DNA of 25,403 bases from CAZDOD01 sp964506935 (GCA_964506935.1 CAZDOD010000012.1:1-25403), one strand, 5' to 3'. Shown: positions 14,305 through 22,580, counted from the stretch's first letter. Notes: generated from the sequence alone by a model not told the origin. Translations and numbers: made by a program.

Positions 14305-16044
14305 ATGGCTCTCATGGCCCCGAAAGCCGACCTCATCCTCATACACCCACCGAGCGTCTTCGATTTTCAAAGGCGAAAGATCCTGTTCGGGCCGATAAGC
14401 GACGTTGTTCCCTCGAGCCCCGCCTTCGAGATCTACCCGATCGGCTTCTCATCGATCGCGGAATATTTATCCATGCACGGTCTCGGCGTGAGGATCGTAA
14501 ACCTCGCATATCTGATGTTGAGATATCCCGATATGGATGTGAGGCGGTATCTGAAAAACCTCAAGGCCGGGGCCTTCGGGATATCCCTTCACTGGCTCCC
14601 CCACGGACACGGGGCGGTTGAGCTTGCGAGGATATTAAAGGAGGTCCACCCCGACACCCCGGTCATCTTCGGGGGATATTCGGCGACATATTTCAGCGAT
14701 GAGATAATTAGATACCCTTATGTCGATTTCGTCGTAAGGGGCGACTCGACAGAGCGGGCGCTGCTGTCTCTTATGACGGCGATAAAGGGGAGGGGGGACC
14801 TCGGTGATGTTCCGAATCTCACCTATAAGGTTGGACAAGAGATAATTACAAACGAGGGATATATCGCCGAGGACAATCTCAATGATTTCTCAAACAACTA
14901 CAGAAAACTCTTCGGCATGGCCGTAAAATACAGGGATATCTTCGGGATGACCCCGATATATGACTGGTGGAGATACCCGATCACGATGTTGGTTACGTGC
15001 AGGGGTTGTAAATACAACTGTGCGATCTGCGGCGGGTCGAGATTTTCGGGAAAGAAATTTCTAAAGAGGGACCAAGTTGCCTTTCGCGACCCAGAGCTCA
15101 TCGCAAAAGACATGCTTGCCCTGTCGAAATACACGAGGGCGCCGATATTCGTAGTCGGGGATATCAGGCAGGCGGGTGACGAATATGCCGAGGTCCTCGT
15201 AAAAAATATTGGAAAGAAAAAAATCAAAAACCACGTAGTATTCGAGCTCTTCGATATGGCGCCGGAGGGCTTTTTTGAGATGCTTGGCGGATCGTTTCCG
15301 AACCTAAACTTCGAGATATCGCCCGAGACCCACGACGATGAGATAAGGAAAAAGTCGGGGAAAACATATTCGACGGACATGATGGAAAAGAATCTCGGAT
15401 GGGCTATAAAATACGGAGCGAAAAAAATCGACGTGTTTTTCATGATGGGGATTGCGGGGCAGGACAGAAAATCCGTCATAGATACAGTCGATTATTCCGG
15501 TTCACTTATGGAGGGATTCGGGAAAAGGGTCGTGCCGTTCATCTCGCCGCTTGCCCCGTTTCTCGATCCGGGGAGCATCGCTTTCGAGAATCCCGAAAGG
15601 CATGGCTACAGGGTACTTTTTAGAAAATTTAGTGAGCACTTAGACGCCCAGAGAAGCCCGTCTTGGAAATATATGCTCAACTACGAGACCGATTGGCTAA
15701 ATAGGGACGAGATCGTCTCGGTCACGTATGAGGCGGGAAAACGGCTAAACGAACTGAAATACAAGGGGGGCTATATAGACAAAGCCACCCATGATAATGT
15801 GAGAGATAGAATAACGAGGGATATCAAGTTTATCGCGCAGATTGATCGTATGGTAGATGCCGATTCCACCTCTGGAATTGAAGATATCGTGGATGGTTTC
15901 GACACCGAGGGATTTGGGACGGTGTGTGATGAGAAGGAGATAAAGTGGCCCGTTACTAGATCGGGCTTCAGGTTTTTCAATATCGCGGCGAGCGTTGTCT
16001 CCGATTTTATAAAAAGGTTGATTAATAGAAGGAAGGGATTTTAA
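14305..16044 (+). CDS. B12-binding domain / radical SAM protein, TIGR04190-like
   Basis: 579 residues. Residues ~8-160 form a Rossmann-like cobalamin-binding domain (ADLILIHPPSVFDFQRR, ILFGPISDVVPSSPAFEIYPIGF, GISLHWLPHGHG, VIFGGYSATYF, DFVVRGDSTE); the DxHxxG base-off signature is not evident. The radical SAM domain follows, with the cluster motif CKYNCAIC (Cys235, 239, 242; another Cys at 232). The N-terminal string and FGGYSATYF/VVRGDSTE are characteristic of TIGR04190 ('Ta0216') proteins, known from archaea and anaerobic bacteria, whose reaction is not established. Ribosome site AAGGAGG, ten bases before ATG 14305; a second ATG at 14314 is possible. It is joined head-to-tail with the QueG-like gene. 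Confidence 0.85.
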   Translation: MALMAPKADLILIHPPSVFDFQRRKILFGPISDVVPSSPAFEIYPIGFSSIAEYLSMHGLGVRIVNLAYLMLRYPDMDVRRYLKNLKAGAFGISLHWLPHGHGAVELARILKEVHPDTPVIFGGYSATYFSDEIIRYPYVDFVVRGDSTERALLSLMTAIKGRGDLGDVPNLTYKVGQEIITNEGYIAEDNLNDFSNNYRKLFGMAVKYRDIFGMTPIYDWWRYPITMLVTCRGCKYNCAICGGSRFSGKKFLKRDQVAFRDPELIAKDMLALSKYTRAPIFVVGDIRQAGDEYAEVLVKNIGKKKIKNHVVFELFDMAPEGFFEMLGGSFPNLNFEISPETHDDEIRKKSGKTYSTDMMEKNLGWAIKYGAKKIDVFFMMGIAGQDRKSVIDTVDYSGSLMEGFGKRVVPFISPLAPFLDPGSIAFENPERHGYRVLFRKFSEHLDAQRSPSWKYMLNYETDWLNRDEIVSVTYEAGKRLNELKYKGGYIDKATHDNVRDRITRDIKFIAQIDRMVDADSTSGIEDIVDGFDTEGFGTVCDEKEIKWPVTRSGFRFFNIAASVVSDFIKRLINRRKGF

Positions 16045-16824
16045 TTGGACCTAAAAGGTGAGATTAAAGAGAAGGCGACAAGGGTGGGGTTTGATCTCTT
16101 CGGTGTATCGGACATCGAAAAGGTTGAGGAGCTGGGCCCCCTCCCGAATCGAGGTATCAAGTCCCCTTCGCAGGTGATGCCTGGTGCGAAATCGCTCTTG
16201 ATACTCGGCATCGTCATCTGGGATGAGGCGATGAACCTCGCGATATCAAACGCCAGGGCCGGTGGCGTAATGGAGACGGGCGTATACTACAATTTCTATT
16301 ACGAGATCACCGAGACCCGCGCCTGGCGACTGATCAGGTGGCTTAGGGATGAAAAGAATATAAAAGCTATCCCGACCCATCATATACATATGAAGCCCGC
16401 GGCGATGCTCGCAGGGCTCGGTTTTATCGGTCACAACACCCAGTTGGTCACGGAAAGATACGGTCCGAGGGTGAGGCTAGTTGGGATACTCGCAGATCAG
16501 GAGAGCACACCCGATGAGCCGTTTGGCCGTGACCTGTGTGCAGAGCAGCCCCTGTGCAAAGAGGTATCACTCTGTGTGAAAGCGTGTCCATATGGGGCGA
16601 TAATCGACGGCCCGTCGGCGGGGATACCGTTCGGCGAAAAGGTCCTGTTCGATAAGTGTGTCGTGTCCCATGTCTCCGATCTGGTTCTTGAAAAGAAATG
16701 GGAAAAGTATATGCGACGGGTGAGCGATCGGGGGATTCTGGAATGCACCCTCTGCAACAACGCCTGCCCCTATGGCAAGATCGTCGAGGAGGAGATAATC
16801 CCCGAAAAGAGGGGCACTCGTTGA
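16045..16824 (+). CDS. QueG-like (epoxyqueuosine-reductase-type) double [4Fe-4S] protein
   Basis: 259 residues starting at TTG 16045, immediately after the stop of the radical SAM gene, with GGAAGGG seven bases upstream; coupled translation is likely. The central LAGLGFIGHNTQLVTERYGPRVRLVGIL (~122-149) matches the QueG core that holds cobalamin. Two ferredoxin-like Cys sets follow: Cys165, 171, 177, 181 (SLCVKACPYGAI) and Cys234, 237, 241 (CTLCNNACPYGK), with Cys205 extra. QueG itself is ~350 residues with C-terminal HEAT-like repeats, absent here, so this is a shorter relative and probably not the tRNA enzyme. Pairing with a B12 radical SAM protein suggests it supplies electrons to, or reduces, that partner's cobalamin; this is an inference. 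Confidence 0.8.
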   Translation: MDLKGEIKEKATRVGFDLFGVSDIEKVEELGPLPNRGIKSPSQVMPGAKSLLILGIVIWDEAMNLAISNARAGGVMETGVYYNFYYEITETRAWRLIRWLRDEKNIKAIPTHHIHMKPAAMLAGLGFIGHNTQLVTERYGPRVRLVGILADQESTPDEPFGRDLCAEQPLCKEVSLCVKACPYGAIIDGPSAGIPFGEKVLFDKCVVSHVSDLVLEKKWEKYMRRVSDRGILECTLCNNACPYGKIVEEEIIPEKRGTR

Positions 16825-16870
16825 TTATGCTGGTCTCTCAATCACAATTATGCGAAGGACACACTCTGCC

Positions 16871-16968
16871 GTCACCCGCGAGGAGCAAAAACGACGAAGC
16901 AATCTATTAAGTGCCTTGATGGTGGTTCGGGAAAGATTGCTTCGCTGCCTTCGGTCGCTCGCAATGAC
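16871..16968. repeat. Palindromic intergenic repeat (REP/MITE-like)
   Basis: Two 35-base arms, 16871-16905 and 16934-16968, are inverted copies separated by 28 bases. The inner 11 bases (CGAAGCAATCT and its complement) and the outer GTCA pair perfectly; the middle is diverged. The arm type, with a GTCATTGCGAG... edge and a ...GAAGCAATCT core, is the dispersed palindrome seen in many bacterial intergenic regions. No transposase is present. It fills most of the 350-base space between 16824 and 17175 together with the aacS promoter, and may also act as a transcript 3' hairpin. Confidence 0.8.
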
Positions 16969-17034
16969 ATTCTTGTAATCAAATTTTAGGATTATGTTTT
17001 TTCCGATAACATCAACTATATCATCCATTTTGGC

Positions 17035-17063
17035 TTGACAACACTTTTCTATTTTTCTAAAAT
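17035..17063 (+). promoter_or_regulatory. Promoter of the acetoacetyl-CoA synthetase gene
   Basis: TTGACA (17035-17040), 17-base spacer, TAAAAT (17058-17063). Near-perfect sigma70 match; start expected near 17070, ~105 bases before the ATG. Confidence 0.8.
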
Positions 17064-17075
17064 CTAGCTTTATTT

Positions 17076-17106
17076 AAAAAGCAATCTTGATATTTGGATG
17101 CTTTTT
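17076..17106 (+). other. Hairpin in the aacS leader
   Basis: AAAAAGCA (17076-17083) and TGCTTTTT (17099-17106) pair perfectly; TC/GA adds two pairs after a bulged A. The stem begins at the predicted transcript 5' end and ends in TTTTT. It may be an operator at the start site, a 5' stabiliser or a weak attenuator. Confidence 0.45.
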
Positions 17107-17174
17107 GTCGTGATGTGAAAAAGTAAAACTGCAATCTAAAACTGTATAGCTATCATATATTTAAAGGAGTTGCT

Positions 17175-19139
17175 ATGTCTAATGATAAACCATTGTGGAG
17201 ACCTTCGGAGGATAGGATCAAAAATACCAACATGTACCGCTTCATGAACTACATCAATGATAGATTCGGAAAGGATTTTAAGTCCTACGACCCCATGTGG
17301 GAGTGGTCGATAGAAAACCTGTCTGATTTCTGGGCGGCCATCTGGGACTTTATGGAGATAAAACACTCGAAGAAGTACGATAAGGTGTTGGTCGACGGAG
17401 ACAAGATGCCGGGGTCGAAGTGGTTCGAGGGGGCGAAGCTCAACTTCGCCGAAAACCTCTTGAGATACGCGGATCAGAAAAAGACCGCAATCATCTTCAA
17501 GGGTGAGGCACAGGACCTCGTACACGTCTCGTATCCCGAACTTTACGATAAAGTCGCCCGCCTTGCAAAATCGATGCGGGAGATGGGTATAAAGAAGGGC
17601 GATCGTGTCGCAGGTTTCATGCCCAATATGCCCGAGACCATCATGGCGATGCTGGCGGCAACGAGCATCGGCGCCGTATGGTCGTCATCGTCACCCGACT
17701 TCGGCATCAAGGGGGTGCTTGACCGGTTCGGACAGATAGAACCAAAGCTGATCTTTACGGCCAACGGCTATTCCTATAACGGGAAGAAATTCGATTCGCT
17801 CGAGAAGGTTTCAGACATCATAAAAGACCTCCCCTCGATAGAAAAGGTCGTCGTCGTGCCCTATACCGAAAAAGATCCCGACATAAGCGGCATCAGGGAC
17901 TCAGTCCACTTTGGTGATTTTATGGCCAAGGAAGATGGGCTGAAGATAGATTTCGAGCAGGTCCCATTCAGCAGCCCCTTATACATCATGTACTCCTCCG
18001 GCACTACGGGACTCCCCAAGTGCATGGTCCAGAGCGTTGGGGGGATCCTCGTCCATCACCTAAAAGAGCTGATGCTCCATTCCGACGTTAAGCCCGACGA
18101 CAGGATTTTCTACTTTACGACCTGCGGCTGGATGATGTGGAACTGGCTGACGTCCGCTTTGGGATTGGGCGCCACAATAATCCTGTTTGACGGCTCGCCC
18201 TTCTATCCCGACCCAGGGGCGTTGTTCAAGCTCGCCGAAGACGTAAAGATGACGCATTTCGGGACGAGTGCGCGTTATATCGCCGCGATCGAGAATGAGG
18301 GAGTCAAGTCCGAAGGGAAGTACGACCTCTCGGCCCTAAAGGCGGTTATGTCAACGGGTTCCCCCCTCGATCCTGAGGGATTCGAATATATCTACAGGGA
18401 TATCAAGAAAGACGTCTGCCTGTCATCGATCTCGGGCGGCACCGACCTGAACGGTTGTTTCGCACTCGGTAACCCAATGGGACCTGTATACAAGAGCGAG
18501 CTCCAGTGCCGGGGACTCGCGATGGACGTCAGGGCGTTTAACGAAAAGGGTGAGTCCGTAGTAGAAGAGAAGGGTGAGCTGGTCTGTATGAAGCCGTTTC
18601 CGTCGATGCCGATCTATTTCTGGAGGGACGAGGACGGTTCAAAATATCACAACGCCTACTTCGACGTTTACCCGAATATCTGGCGGCACGGGGACTTCAT
18701 CGAGATAACAGGACACAACGGCATCATCATGTACGGACGCTCGGATGCAACCCTGAATCCCGGTGGCGTCCGTATCGGTACGGCCGAGATATATAGCGTG
18801 GTTGAGAGTATGGCGGAGGTAAGTGACAGCCTGATCGTCGGTCAGAATTGGAAGGGTGATGTGCGGGTTATACTCTTCGTGAATCTCAGCGAGGGTTATG
18901 AGCTTACGGAAGATCTCATAAAGAAGCTGAAGGGCGCAATAAGAAAAAATGCAACACCGAGACACGTGCCGGCGAAGATCATAGCGATCAAAGATATCCC
19001 CTACACCATAAACCTCAAGAAGGTGGAGATTGCCGTGAGGAAAATTATCCACGGTGAAGAGGTCTTGAACAAGGACGCCCTGAAGAACCCGGAATCACTT
19101 GATCTCTATAAAAATATTAAGGAGCTTCAGGAAGACTAG
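17175..19139 (+). CDS. aacS: Acetoacetyl-CoA synthetase (acetoacetate--CoA ligase)
   Basis: 654 residues, the usual AacS length. ATP-dependent activation of acetoacetate to acetoacetyl-CoA through an acyl-adenylate. The N-terminal region (LWRPSEDRIKNTNMYRFM, NFAENLL) is the ACAS_N module typical of AacS and acetyl-CoA synthetases. YSSGTTGLPKCMVQ is the AMP-binding loop, followed by TTCGWMMWNW, ISGGTDLNGCF and the hinge motif GRSDATLNPGGVRIGTAEIY. Near the C-terminus the acetylation/catalytic lysine region reads YTINLKKVEIAVRK; AacS usually has SGKKVE there, so the two small residues before the lysine are altered while the lysine is kept. Strong own promoter and ribosome site AAAGGAG. It could instead activate another short beta-keto or branched acid, but acetoacetate is most likely. 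Confidence 0.9.
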   Translation: MSNDKPLWRPSEDRIKNTNMYRFMNYINDRFGKDFKSYDPMWEWSIENLSDFWAAIWDFMEIKHSKKYDKVLVDGDKMPGSKWFEGAKLNFAENLLRYADQKKTAIIFKGEAQDLVHVSYPELYDKVARLAKSMREMGIKKGDRVAGFMPNMPETIMAMLAATSIGAVWSSSSPDFGIKGVLDRFGQIEPKLIFTANGYSYNGKKFDSLEKVSDIIKDLPSIEKVVVVPYTEKDPDISGIRDSVHFGDFMAKEDGLKIDFEQVPFSSPLYIMYSSGTTGLPKCMVQSVGGILVHHLKELMLHSDVKPDDRIFYFTTCGWMMWNWLTSALGLGATIILFDGSPFYPDPGALFKLAEDVKMTHFGTSARYIAAIENEGVKSEGKYDLSALKAVMSTGSPLDPEGFEYIYRDIKKDVCLSSISGGTDLNGCFALGNPMGPVYKSELQCRGLAMDVRAFNEKGESVVEEKGELVCMKPFPSMPIYFWRDEDGSKYHNAYFDVYPNIWRHGDFIEITGHNGIIMYGRSDATLNPGGVRIGTAEIYSVVESMAEVSDSLIVGQNWKGDVRVILFVNLSEGYELTEDLIKKLKGAIRKNATPRHVPAKIIAIKDIPYTINLKKVEIAVRKIIHGEEVLNKDALKNPESLDLYKNIKELQED

Positions 19140-19165
19140 AGTCAATCCTTACATCTAAAAAATAT

Positions 19166-19193
19166 GGGCCGTAGGATCGCTAATCTGCGGCCC
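19166..19193 (+). terminator. GC-rich hairpin after aacS
   Basis: GGGCCGTAG (19166-19174), ten-base loop, CTGCGGCCC (19185-19193): nine pairs with one G-U. The downstream TTATTAATT is only partly T-rich, so termination may be incomplete, but its position 26 bases after the stop codon fits. Confidence 0.6.
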
Positions 19194-19216
19194 TTATTAA
19201 TTAGGGAACAATTTGA

Positions 19217-19246
19217 TTGACGGGAAGGTACATTAAAGAATATAAT
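19217..19246 (+). promoter_or_regulatory. Promoter of the slipin-DUF2148-protease genes
   Basis: TTGACG (19217-19222), 18-base spacer, TATAAT (19241-19246). One mismatch in the -35; good sigma70 candidate starting ~40 bases before the slipin ATG. Confidence 0.72.
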
Positions 19247-19291
19247 GTCTAAAGATGAGTCAGTAATACAAATAAAATTAGGAGGTATAAA

Positions 19292-20047
19292 ATGCAGCAG
19301 GGATTAGGTGTTTTTATTCTAATAGCCTTTTTTATCGCCCTTCTCTTCTCAATGATCAGGGTGCTCAATGAATATGAGAGGGGGGTTATATTCAGGCTTG
19401 GTCGTATAATCGATACAAAGGGTCCGGGCCTCATTTTCCTGATACCGGTCATCGACAAGATGATGAAGGTATCTCTCCGTACCGTGACCATGGATGTCCC
19501 GCCCCAGGATGTTATCACCAAAGACAACGTCTCGGTTAAGGTCAACGCCGTTATATATTTTCGGGTCATGGACCCCAACAAGGCGATCATAGAGGTGGAA
19601 AATTACATCTATGCAACATCCCAGCTCGCTCAGACTACATTGAGGAGCGTCTTGGGGCAGGCCGAGCTGGATGAGTTGCTTGCCGAGAGGGAGAGGATAA
19701 ACAACCAGCTTCAAGACATCCTCGATAAGCAGACCGATCCGTGGGGTGTAAAGGTCTCCCATGTGGAGGTAAAGCACATAGACCTTCCCGCTGATATGCA
19801 AAGGGCCATAGCAAGACAGGCCGAGGCCGAAAGGGTCAGGAGGGCAAAGGTCATCAACGCCGAGGGCGAGCTTCAGGCATCTACGAAGCTGGCCGAGGCC
19901 GCAAACATAATGTCGAAGCATCCGATATCGGTGCAACTAAGGTTCCTGCAGACTTTGTCAGAGGTGGCAACAGAGCATAACTCCACCACGATCTTTCCGG
20001 TGCCCATTGACCTGTTCGAGCCCTTTATTAAAAAGCAACGTTCCTAA
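19292..20047 (+). CDS. Slipin / stomatin-like SPFH (band 7) membrane protein
   Basis: 251 residues. One N-terminal membrane segment (~5-24) followed by an SPFH domain: NEYERGVIFRLGRIIDTKGPGLIFLIPVIDKM, TVTMDVPPQDVITKDNVSVKVNAVIYFRV, and TTLRSVLGQAELDELLAERERIN. An Ala/Glu-rich coiled-coil (QRAIARQAEAERVRRAKVINAEGE) drives oligomerisation. Slipins scaffold membrane microdomains and regulate nearby proteases; they are usually paired with an NfeD-like protein, which is missing here. Excellent ribosome site AGGAGGT. Next to it lie a small Fe-S protein and a membrane protease. Confidence 0.93.
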   Translation: MQQGLGVFILIAFFIALLFSMIRVLNEYERGVIFRLGRIIDTKGPGLIFLIPVIDKMMKVSLRTVTMDVPPQDVITKDNVSVKVNAVIYFRVMDPNKAIIEVENYIYATSQLAQTTLRSVLGQAELDELLAERERINNQLQDILDKQTDPWGVKVSHVEVKHIDLPADMQRAIARQAEAERVRRAKVINAEGELQASTKLAEAANIMSKHPISVQLRFLQTLSEVATEHNSTTIFPVPIDLFEPFIKKQRS

Positions 20048-20059
20048 CGAAGGATTGAG

Positions 20060-20575
20060 ATGATAAAGATCCTGAAGTCGGTGGCCGAATTGATGGCCCT
20101 CTCGGCGAGGACCGCCCCTAAATCGAGGGGGGAAGACTTCGTTTCCATAAAGATCATCGATGGGGATGAAGTAATCCGCCTCGGAGACGAGATGATAAAG
20201 TACGGGGAAGAGACAAAAAAAGGCAATTTCGACAGGGACGGCATAAACGTAAAGAATTCACCCGTGGTGTTACTTATCGGGATAAAGGACGCAACGAACG
20301 TGGGGCTCGACTGCGGGGCCTGTGGATTCGATACATGTGAGGAGTTTGAGAAAAGAGAAGGGCCGGATTTTTCCGGGCCCCACTGCGCCCTTAGGCTCCT
20401 TGATATGGGAATAGCATTGGGTTCGGCGGTCAAGACGGCCTCCATCCTCAATGTCGACAACAGGATAATGTACCGAATGGGGGCTGTGGCGCGTCGTATC
20501 GGTATAGTCGATTGGGATTTCGTTATGGGGATTCCGCTGTCCGCCACGGGAAAGAGCATATACTTTGACCGTTGA
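20060..20575 (+). CDS. DUF2148 ferredoxin-domain protein
   Basis: 171 residues. The C-terminal half has the motif VGLDCGACGFDTCEEFE-x8-FSGPHCALRLLDMGIALGSAVKTAS, with Cys85, 88, 93 and 109 as probable [4Fe-4S] ligands. This layout is that of the DUF2148/COG4739 'ferredoxin-domain' family found in anaerobic bacteria and archaea. No enzymatic role is established. It starts 12 bases after the slipin stop and its end overlaps the protease reading frame by 11 bases if that gene starts at TTG 20565, so the three genes form an operon. Confidence 0.85.
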   Translation: MIKILKSVAELMALSARTAPKSRGEDFVSIKIIDGDEVIRLGDEMIKYGEETKKGNFDRDGINVKNSPVVLLIGIKDATNVGLDCGACGFDTCEEFEKREGPDFSGPHCALRLLDMGIALGSAVKTASILNVDNRIMYRMGAVARRIGIVDWDFVMGIPLSATGKSIYFDR

Positions 20576-21497
20576 TAAGCTAGATTACATGCCCGACGAC
20601 GGATCGGGGCAGAAAAGAATAATTGAGAGACGAATATATGTAAGGGGGGCAAAGAAAAAGCGTTACCACATCCAGATTTTACTCTTTATAATGACGATTT
20701 TTACAACGCTGATTGCAGGGGCGTCTTTTTATGCCTCGGGAATAGAGATGTTTAAAGACCCCTCCCTGATTCTAAAAGGGATCCCCTTCTCATTTTCACT
20801 GATAGCGATACTCCTCGCACACGAGATGGGGCACTACATTACCTCGCGTATCTACAGGGTCGATGTAACCCTGCCATACTTTATCCCGGCGCCGACCATC
20901 TTCGGGACGCTCGGTGCGGTCATAAAGATGAGGTCTCCCCTGAGAAAAAAAACGGTGCTATTGGATATCGGGGCGGCGGGGCCGATCGCCGGCGTGATAG
21001 TTGCGATTCCGATCGTGATATGGGGGCTCGCCCATTCGGAGATCGTATCTCTGGCGAAGGTTGATGGGACATATTTTTTGTTCGGAGACTCGATACTCTT
21101 CAACCTCATTTCCCATTTCACCGTCGGGGATGTGCCTGAGGGCAAAGACCTGATGCTCCACCCCGTGGCATTCGCGGGATGGGTGGGTTTTCTGGTCACC
21201 GCCCTAAACCTCATGCCGATGGGGCAGCTCGACGGCGGACATATCGCCTACGCACTGTTCGGTGCGAGACAGAGGTTCGTCTCCAGGGCGTTTTTGGTCT
21301 TACTCCTTATATTGGGAGTAATTTACTATCAGGGCTGGCTGATATGGGCGATACTTATTCTGATAATCGGGGTCGACCACCCGCCGATTGTAGACGATGA
21401 GGTGCCGCTTGATGTAAAGAGGAAAGTAGTTGGATTTATCGCATTCGCCGTCTTTATCCTGACATTTATACCCGTCCCGGTAAAAATAGATTTCTGA
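20565..21497 (+). CDS. Site-2-type intramembrane metalloprotease (peptidase M50)
   Basis: 310 residues, about six membrane segments. The zinc motif HEMGH (His86, Glu87, His90) lies in the second membrane helix. The third ligand is the Asp of QLDGGHIAYALFG near residue 225. PYFIPAP...GTLGAVIKMRSP is the family segment between them. S2P enzymes cut membrane anchors of regulators or remnants. The start is uncertain: TTG 20565 overlaps the previous gene by 11 bases, while ATG 20589 gives a protein eight residues shorter; neither has a strong ribosome site. Neighbouring slipin suggests a shared membrane quality-control task. Confidence 0.9.
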   Translation: MTVDKLDYMPDDGSGQKRIIERRIYVRGAKKKRYHIQILLFIMTIFTTLIAGASFYASGIEMFKDPSLILKGIPFSFSLIAILLAHEMGHYITSRIYRVDVTLPYFIPAPTIFGTLGAVIKMRSPLRKKTVLLDIGAAGPIAGVIVAIPIVIWGLAHSEIVSLAKVDGTYFLFGDSILFNLISHFTVGDVPEGKDLMLHPVAFAGWVGFLVTALNLMPMGQLDGGHIAYALFGARQRFVSRAFLVLLLILGVIYYQGWLIWAILILIIGVDHPPIVDDEVPLDVKRKVVGFIAFAVFILTFIPVPVKIDF

Positions 21498-21587
21498 GGT
21501 AGCTGGTGTCAAAAAAGGGGGGGGGATGAGGGGGAAAGGTTGCTTTGCGGAGGGAAAGATATTTGGAGGTTTAGAAGTGGGATGCAC

Positions 21588-21617
21588 TTGAAATGGAACG
21601 AGAAGAGTTTTTAAAAT
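21588..21617 (+). promoter_or_regulatory. Possible promoter for the hydrolase gene
   Basis: TTGAAA (21588-21593), 18-base spacer, TAAAAT (21612-21617). One or two mismatches; start would be ~45 bases before the ATG at 21667. Confidence 0.4.
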
Positions 21618-21666
21618 ATTCGATATATAAATAGAATCTGAAATAGTAGAGCGAGAAGGAGACATT

Positions 21667-22512
21667 ATGACGAAGTATATTCATGACGAGGGGAGTTTCG
21701 AGGGCATCGGTGGACGAAAGATATATTTTCAACTATTTAAGGCCTCAAAGCACAACACCGTAATCATAATCGTTCACGGGGTGGGAGAGCACAGTGGTCG
21801 ATATACCTTCCCCGTGGAGTATTTCGTAGACAAGGGCATTGCCTTTTACGGCCTTGACCATCGGGGAAACGGAAAATCTGAGGGGAAGAGAGGCCATGTC
21901 GAAAAATTTAGTGATTACATTAGTGATCTCAAGAGTTTCGTGGATATCGTCAAGAAGAGGGAGGGTGAAAAGAGGTATTTTCTCTTGGGAAACAGCATGG
22001 GCGGACTGATCGCTTTGCGATACATCGAAGAATATCCCGAAGGGATCGACGGCCTCATAATAGCCTCCCCACTTCTGAAGGTTGAGGAGGAGGCCTCGAA
22101 GTACAAGGTATTCCTGAGGGAGACGTTTTCAAAGTACCTCCCGAAATTTATCATGACCAATGAGGTGGACCCCTATTTCTTGAGCCACGACAGGGAGGTG
22201 GTAAAGAAGTATATCAATGACAGGTTGGTTCACAACAAGGTGTCAGCCAGGTGGCTTACCGAGATAATCTTTGCCGTCAAGGAGGCTCATGAGAAGGCAA
22301 ATAATATAAAGCTCCCGATCCTTTTGATGCATGCGGGGTCAGACAAGGTCGTTTCCGTCGACGGGAGCAGGGAATTTTTCGGTAAACTCGGCTCGGAAGA
22401 TAAAAACTTGATTATCTACAAGGGTGCCTATCACGAGATAATGAACGATATCGAAAGGAATAGTGTCTTTAGTGATATGGAAAAGTGGTTAAAGCCTAGG
22501 ATAAAGAGGTGA
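21667..22512 (+). CDS. Alpha/beta hydrolase, monoacylglycerol lipase / lysophospholipase-like
   Basis: 281 residues, PF12146-type (Hydrolase_4). Oxyanion-hole motif VHGVGEHSGRY (~36-46), DHRGNGKSEGKRGH, nucleophile Ser110 in GNSMGG, acid Asp226 in HAGSDKVV and His256 in YHEIMND complete the catalytic triad. Such enzymes cleave monoacylglycerols or other carboxylic esters. No signal peptide, so cytoplasmic. Ribosome site AGAAGGAG before the ATG. It ends convergent with the ABC ATPase operon. Confidence 0.9.
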   Translation: MTKYIHDEGSFEGIGGRKIYFQLFKASKHNTVIIIVHGVGEHSGRYTFPVEYFVDKGIAFYGLDHRGNGKSEGKRGHVEKFSDYISDLKSFVDIVKKREGEKRYFLLGNSMGGLIALRYIEEYPEGIDGLIIASPLLKVEEEASKYKVFLRETFSKYLPKFIMTNEVDPYFLSHDREVVKKYINDRLVHNKVSARWLTEIIFAVKEAHEKANNIKLPILLMHAGSDKVVSVDGSREFFGKLGSEDKNLIIYKGAYHEIMNDIERNSVFSDMEKWLKPRIKR

Positions 22513-22552
22513 CATTGTATATGGAATAGTTTTTTATTAAGAATCAGCAGAC

Positions 22553-22580
22553 AAAAAACCTTTCTTAAAACAGAGAAAGG
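22553..22580 (-). terminator. Intrinsic terminator of the DppD/DppF-type operon
   Basis: Minus-strand stem CCTTTCT (22580-22574), loop, AGAAAGG (22565-22559), then TTTTTT (22558-22553), ~35 bases after the last stop codon. The plus-strand side lacks a good T tract, so it mainly serves the minus-strand genes. Confidence 0.75.

Noticed and set aside
16871..16968. Insertion sequence remnant with transposase
   Set aside because: No open frame or transposase-like sequence between or beside the arms; only the palindrome is present.
20044..20652. Long open frame on the minus strand opposite the DUF2148 gene
   Set aside because: Low-complexity Ser/Pro-rich translation with no motif, lying opposite a well-supported Fe-S protein in an operon; an antisense artefact.
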